Source: Robertkochia solimangrovi
GTDB lineage: Bacteria; Bacteroidota; Bacteroidia; Flavobacteriales; Flavobacteriaceae
DNA length: 64,000 nucleotides
NCBI RefSeq assembly: GCF_007279655.1
Contig: NZ_QKWN01000001.1
Span: 372,001 to 436,000, forward strand
Direction of reading: 5' to 3'
Shown here in pieces: positions 63,201 to 64,000 of the stretch; positions within the stretch are counted from its first letter, which is position 1, and each line of letters begins with the position of its first letter. Position numbers and translations under genes: made by a program. Under the pieces are notes generated by a model. It saw only the letters and a program-made list of their open reading frames with translations. It was not told the DNA's origin and searched no databases.

Positions 63201-64000
63201 CTGATTCACCCCATTGCTCGCATCGCAGGCAAATTCCGTAGCTTCTGCCAAGGCCGATACAGGATCCGGTTCTAAGATCGTCTCCGTTTTAAATAAGAAA
63301 CATTTTCTTTCAGACTCCACATGTACTTTATAAGATCCTGCTTCAAGTCCGGTAAAGATCGGTGAAGACTGTGGTCCGGTGATCAGCGTTGTTTCATCCA
63401 TTTCATACAGTGAATACGTATAGGGTGGATTATTCATTGAAGGATCAAGAATCACCGTAATACTTCCATCCAATCCGCCGTTACAACTCACGTTAGTAGG
63501 TTCAGTTTCAAATAATACCGCAGTAGGTAACTCAAGTTCGATTTCTACATTGGCATTACAACCTGCTGCAAGGTCATCATAAACCCATGCTGTATAATTA
63601 TCAGCTCCCAGGCCAGTAAATTCATTTGAAACCTGAGGTCCTCCGGTTACACTTACTCCTGATCCATCAAAAAGTTCATATTTGTAACTTCCGGAACCAC
63701 CGGTAGCTCTTACCGTAACGGTTCCATCATTATTGCCACAAGTAGGCTGTGTAATGATTTCTGCTACTAGTGAGGTTGGTTTATAAATATTTAGCGTAAT
63801 TGAATCCGAACATCCGTTCACATCTCTTACTTCGATGGTATGGGATCCTGAATTTAAATTATCAATAGTAAAGCTATCCCCGGCAGCACTCATGGCAACA
63901 GCGCGGAATACGCTTCCGTCAATGCTATAGCTATAAGGATTAACTCCAACATTGGTTAAACTAATTTCAATACTGAAATTACCTTCAGTAGCAGCACATT
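60234..64000 (-). CDS. SprB-like giant repeat adhesin with T9SS type B sorting domain (5' end outside the window)
   Basis: The open frame runs to the right edge with no stop, so at least 1,254 residues are encoded here and the N-terminus is missing. The body is a row of SprB-type repeats of roughly 80-90 residues. They carry recurring GG-x3-Y turns, paired cysteines, and phrases such as GSGSYKYELFDGSG and LEAGSYKVHVES. The last 87 residues (from DIPDFFTPDGDNNNDTWGP to the terminal HFTLYR) form the gliding/CHU_C-type type B sorting domain, which targets export by T9SS. The 3' neighbour is the SprF-like gene. A cell-surface adhesin moved by the gliding machinery is the best reading. Confidence 0.9.
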   Translation of the reverse strand, partial: CAATEGNFSIEISLTNVGVNPYSYSIDGSVFRAVAMSAAGDSFTIDNLNSGSHTIEVRDVNGCSDSITLNIYKPTSLVAEIITQPTCGNNDGTVTVRATGGSGSYKYELFDGSGVSVTGGPQVSNEFTGLGADNYTAWVYDDLAAGCNANVEIELELPTAVLFETEPTNVSCNGGLDGSITVILDPSMNNPPYTYSLYEMDETTLITGPQSSPIFTGLEAGSYKVHVESERKCFLFKTETILEPDPVSALAEATEFACDASNGVNQSTITVTASGGTAPYMYSIDGTNYQESNIFMVSDTGVAQSINIDVRDANGCFGAASVTIEPLPVITNVAITQLTAISCANAEQVQLVVTGGSGDFTFDLLPMGTASVASGAGVYDATFDLATPGDYVFQVTDNVTGCFFTTAPYTVAPYDTIAVSATATKNVTCFGAADGEMEFDVTGYSGAYTYNVFDNNNNLVQGPLTGNTAVNPETITGLDVGIYHVEITATEYPYCPAVSNTITITGPDSPVAVVAQISKNLTCAQSGQITANATGGWGGYEYQLVNLTAGGTIIQNFGTNNVFSDLASGTYEITARDSQGCSDTETVELIQPDQIVASISANAEILCEGDQSGSIIVDGVSGGRPDIDPNAQYLYILNFLDDNGNITASTGAQSSNTFTNLPAGNYSVTVTDSWSCDGISAPVTISQPTKVAATLRMDAANTCATDAVLILTATGGTAPYEYSTSADSGFIAMSGNTISISVPVGTHRYYVRDANGCVSQVTNAISIEEVPTLQVMAEVTADVSCFGESTGYVQVQAIGGLGNYMYTLLDVSQNMSNPVRDAQASNEFYDLPAGVYYVYVESEDCSVMERVQIEEGNPLSAKDPVVYNPMCSDDLGTIEIELEGGTGDYQYAISPRLDQFQSENVFYDLEPGTYTIIAQDSRGCKPFIFEREIVAPEKLTAEPKVLSQEYCAGENTGSFEIEVTGGVAPYYTAINSRSDADFVEGRLLFEGLEGGATYVVFVRDAMGCETNVIVELEENINLDSKLQVNYTCVGNSSSNEVTVIMADETLEDVIFTLDQTKDQFDNTFIDLSPGPHTMTVSLYGCERTINFEIENLQPLELSLGQETINELTMHATGGRAPYEYFVNGVSVGDDETYRITRSGVYEVVVRDAKGCEQRGTIELEYIDIDIPDFFTPDGDNNNDTWGPENVIHYPNIITKVYDRYGRVVGEMTIGQSWDGKYNGNPLPTGDYWYVIKLNGESDEREFVGHFTLYR

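Overview
The window comes from a member of the Bacteroidota, most likely a Flavobacteriaceae bacterium that glides or at least carries a type IX secretion system (T9SS). Five things point there: a SprE/PorW lipoprotein, a PorP/SprF outer-membrane protein behind a giant SprB-repeat protein with a T9SS type B sorting domain, several flavobacterial protein families (DUF4292, DUF4837, DUF5687, DUF6168, DUF6341, DUF6427, DUF6909), an ATP synthase operon without beta and epsilon, and promoters of the TTG-N17-21-TAnnTTTG type. The genus cannot be named from the sequence.

Layout. 1-1.7 kb: a secreted alpha/beta hydrolase and an acyl-CoA thioesterase (+). 1.9-7.8 kb: a tight minus-strand operon of flippase, dUTPase, sugar-1-phosphate nucleotidyltransferase, TPR protein, DUF4292 lipoprotein and an EnvC-like protein with a degenerate LytM domain. 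8.7-17.4 kb: sprE, bactofilin, AtpZ and a DUF6168-like protein, then atpB-E-F-H-A-G from its own promoter. 17.7-19.9 kb: an ABC ATPase and its DUF5687 membrane partner. 20-26 kb: ferredoxin-type reductase, a GT8-like transferase with DUF4254, methylmalonyl-CoA epimerase, DUF6341, DUF6427 and purD.

26.4-50 kb is a surface polysaccharide locus, all on the minus strand. Its 11-gene core (26.4-39.2 kb) looks clearly more AT-rich than the rest and encodes a Wzx-type flippase, nitroreductase-like protein, pyruvyl transferase, four glycosyltransferases, two polymerase/ligase-type membrane proteins, a sugar-nucleotide epimerase/reductase and an initiating phosphoglycosyltransferase. Upstream lie cysQ-DUF2061-cysC-cysD-cysN (sulfate activation to PAPS and PAP removal), the GDP-L-fucose genes fcl, gmd and manC, a Wzz-like protein and DUF6909. 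Together they suggest a fucose-containing, possibly pyruvylated and perhaps sulfated polymer, although no sulfotransferase is present here.

50-64 kb: a GH3-family protein, an M23 peptidase, a short tatA missed by length cut-offs, DUF4837, a LysM lytic transglycosylase, pgk, holB, tRNA-Cys(GCA), folB, and the sprF-like gene with the sprB-like adhesin, which runs off the right edge.

The intergenic DNA holds two kinds of repeat. One is a dispersed element with three copies (1.7, 17.7 and 57.1 kb). The other is a family of degenerate GTNACA iterons (17.5, 23.3-23.6, 44.5, 44.97 and 58.5 kb). One pair of iteron tracts brackets a stand-alone four-helix-bundle (S23/IVP family) gene that splits fcl from gmd, and another has been read into the 3' end of mce. 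No CRISPR array, insertion sequence, prophage or defence system was seen.
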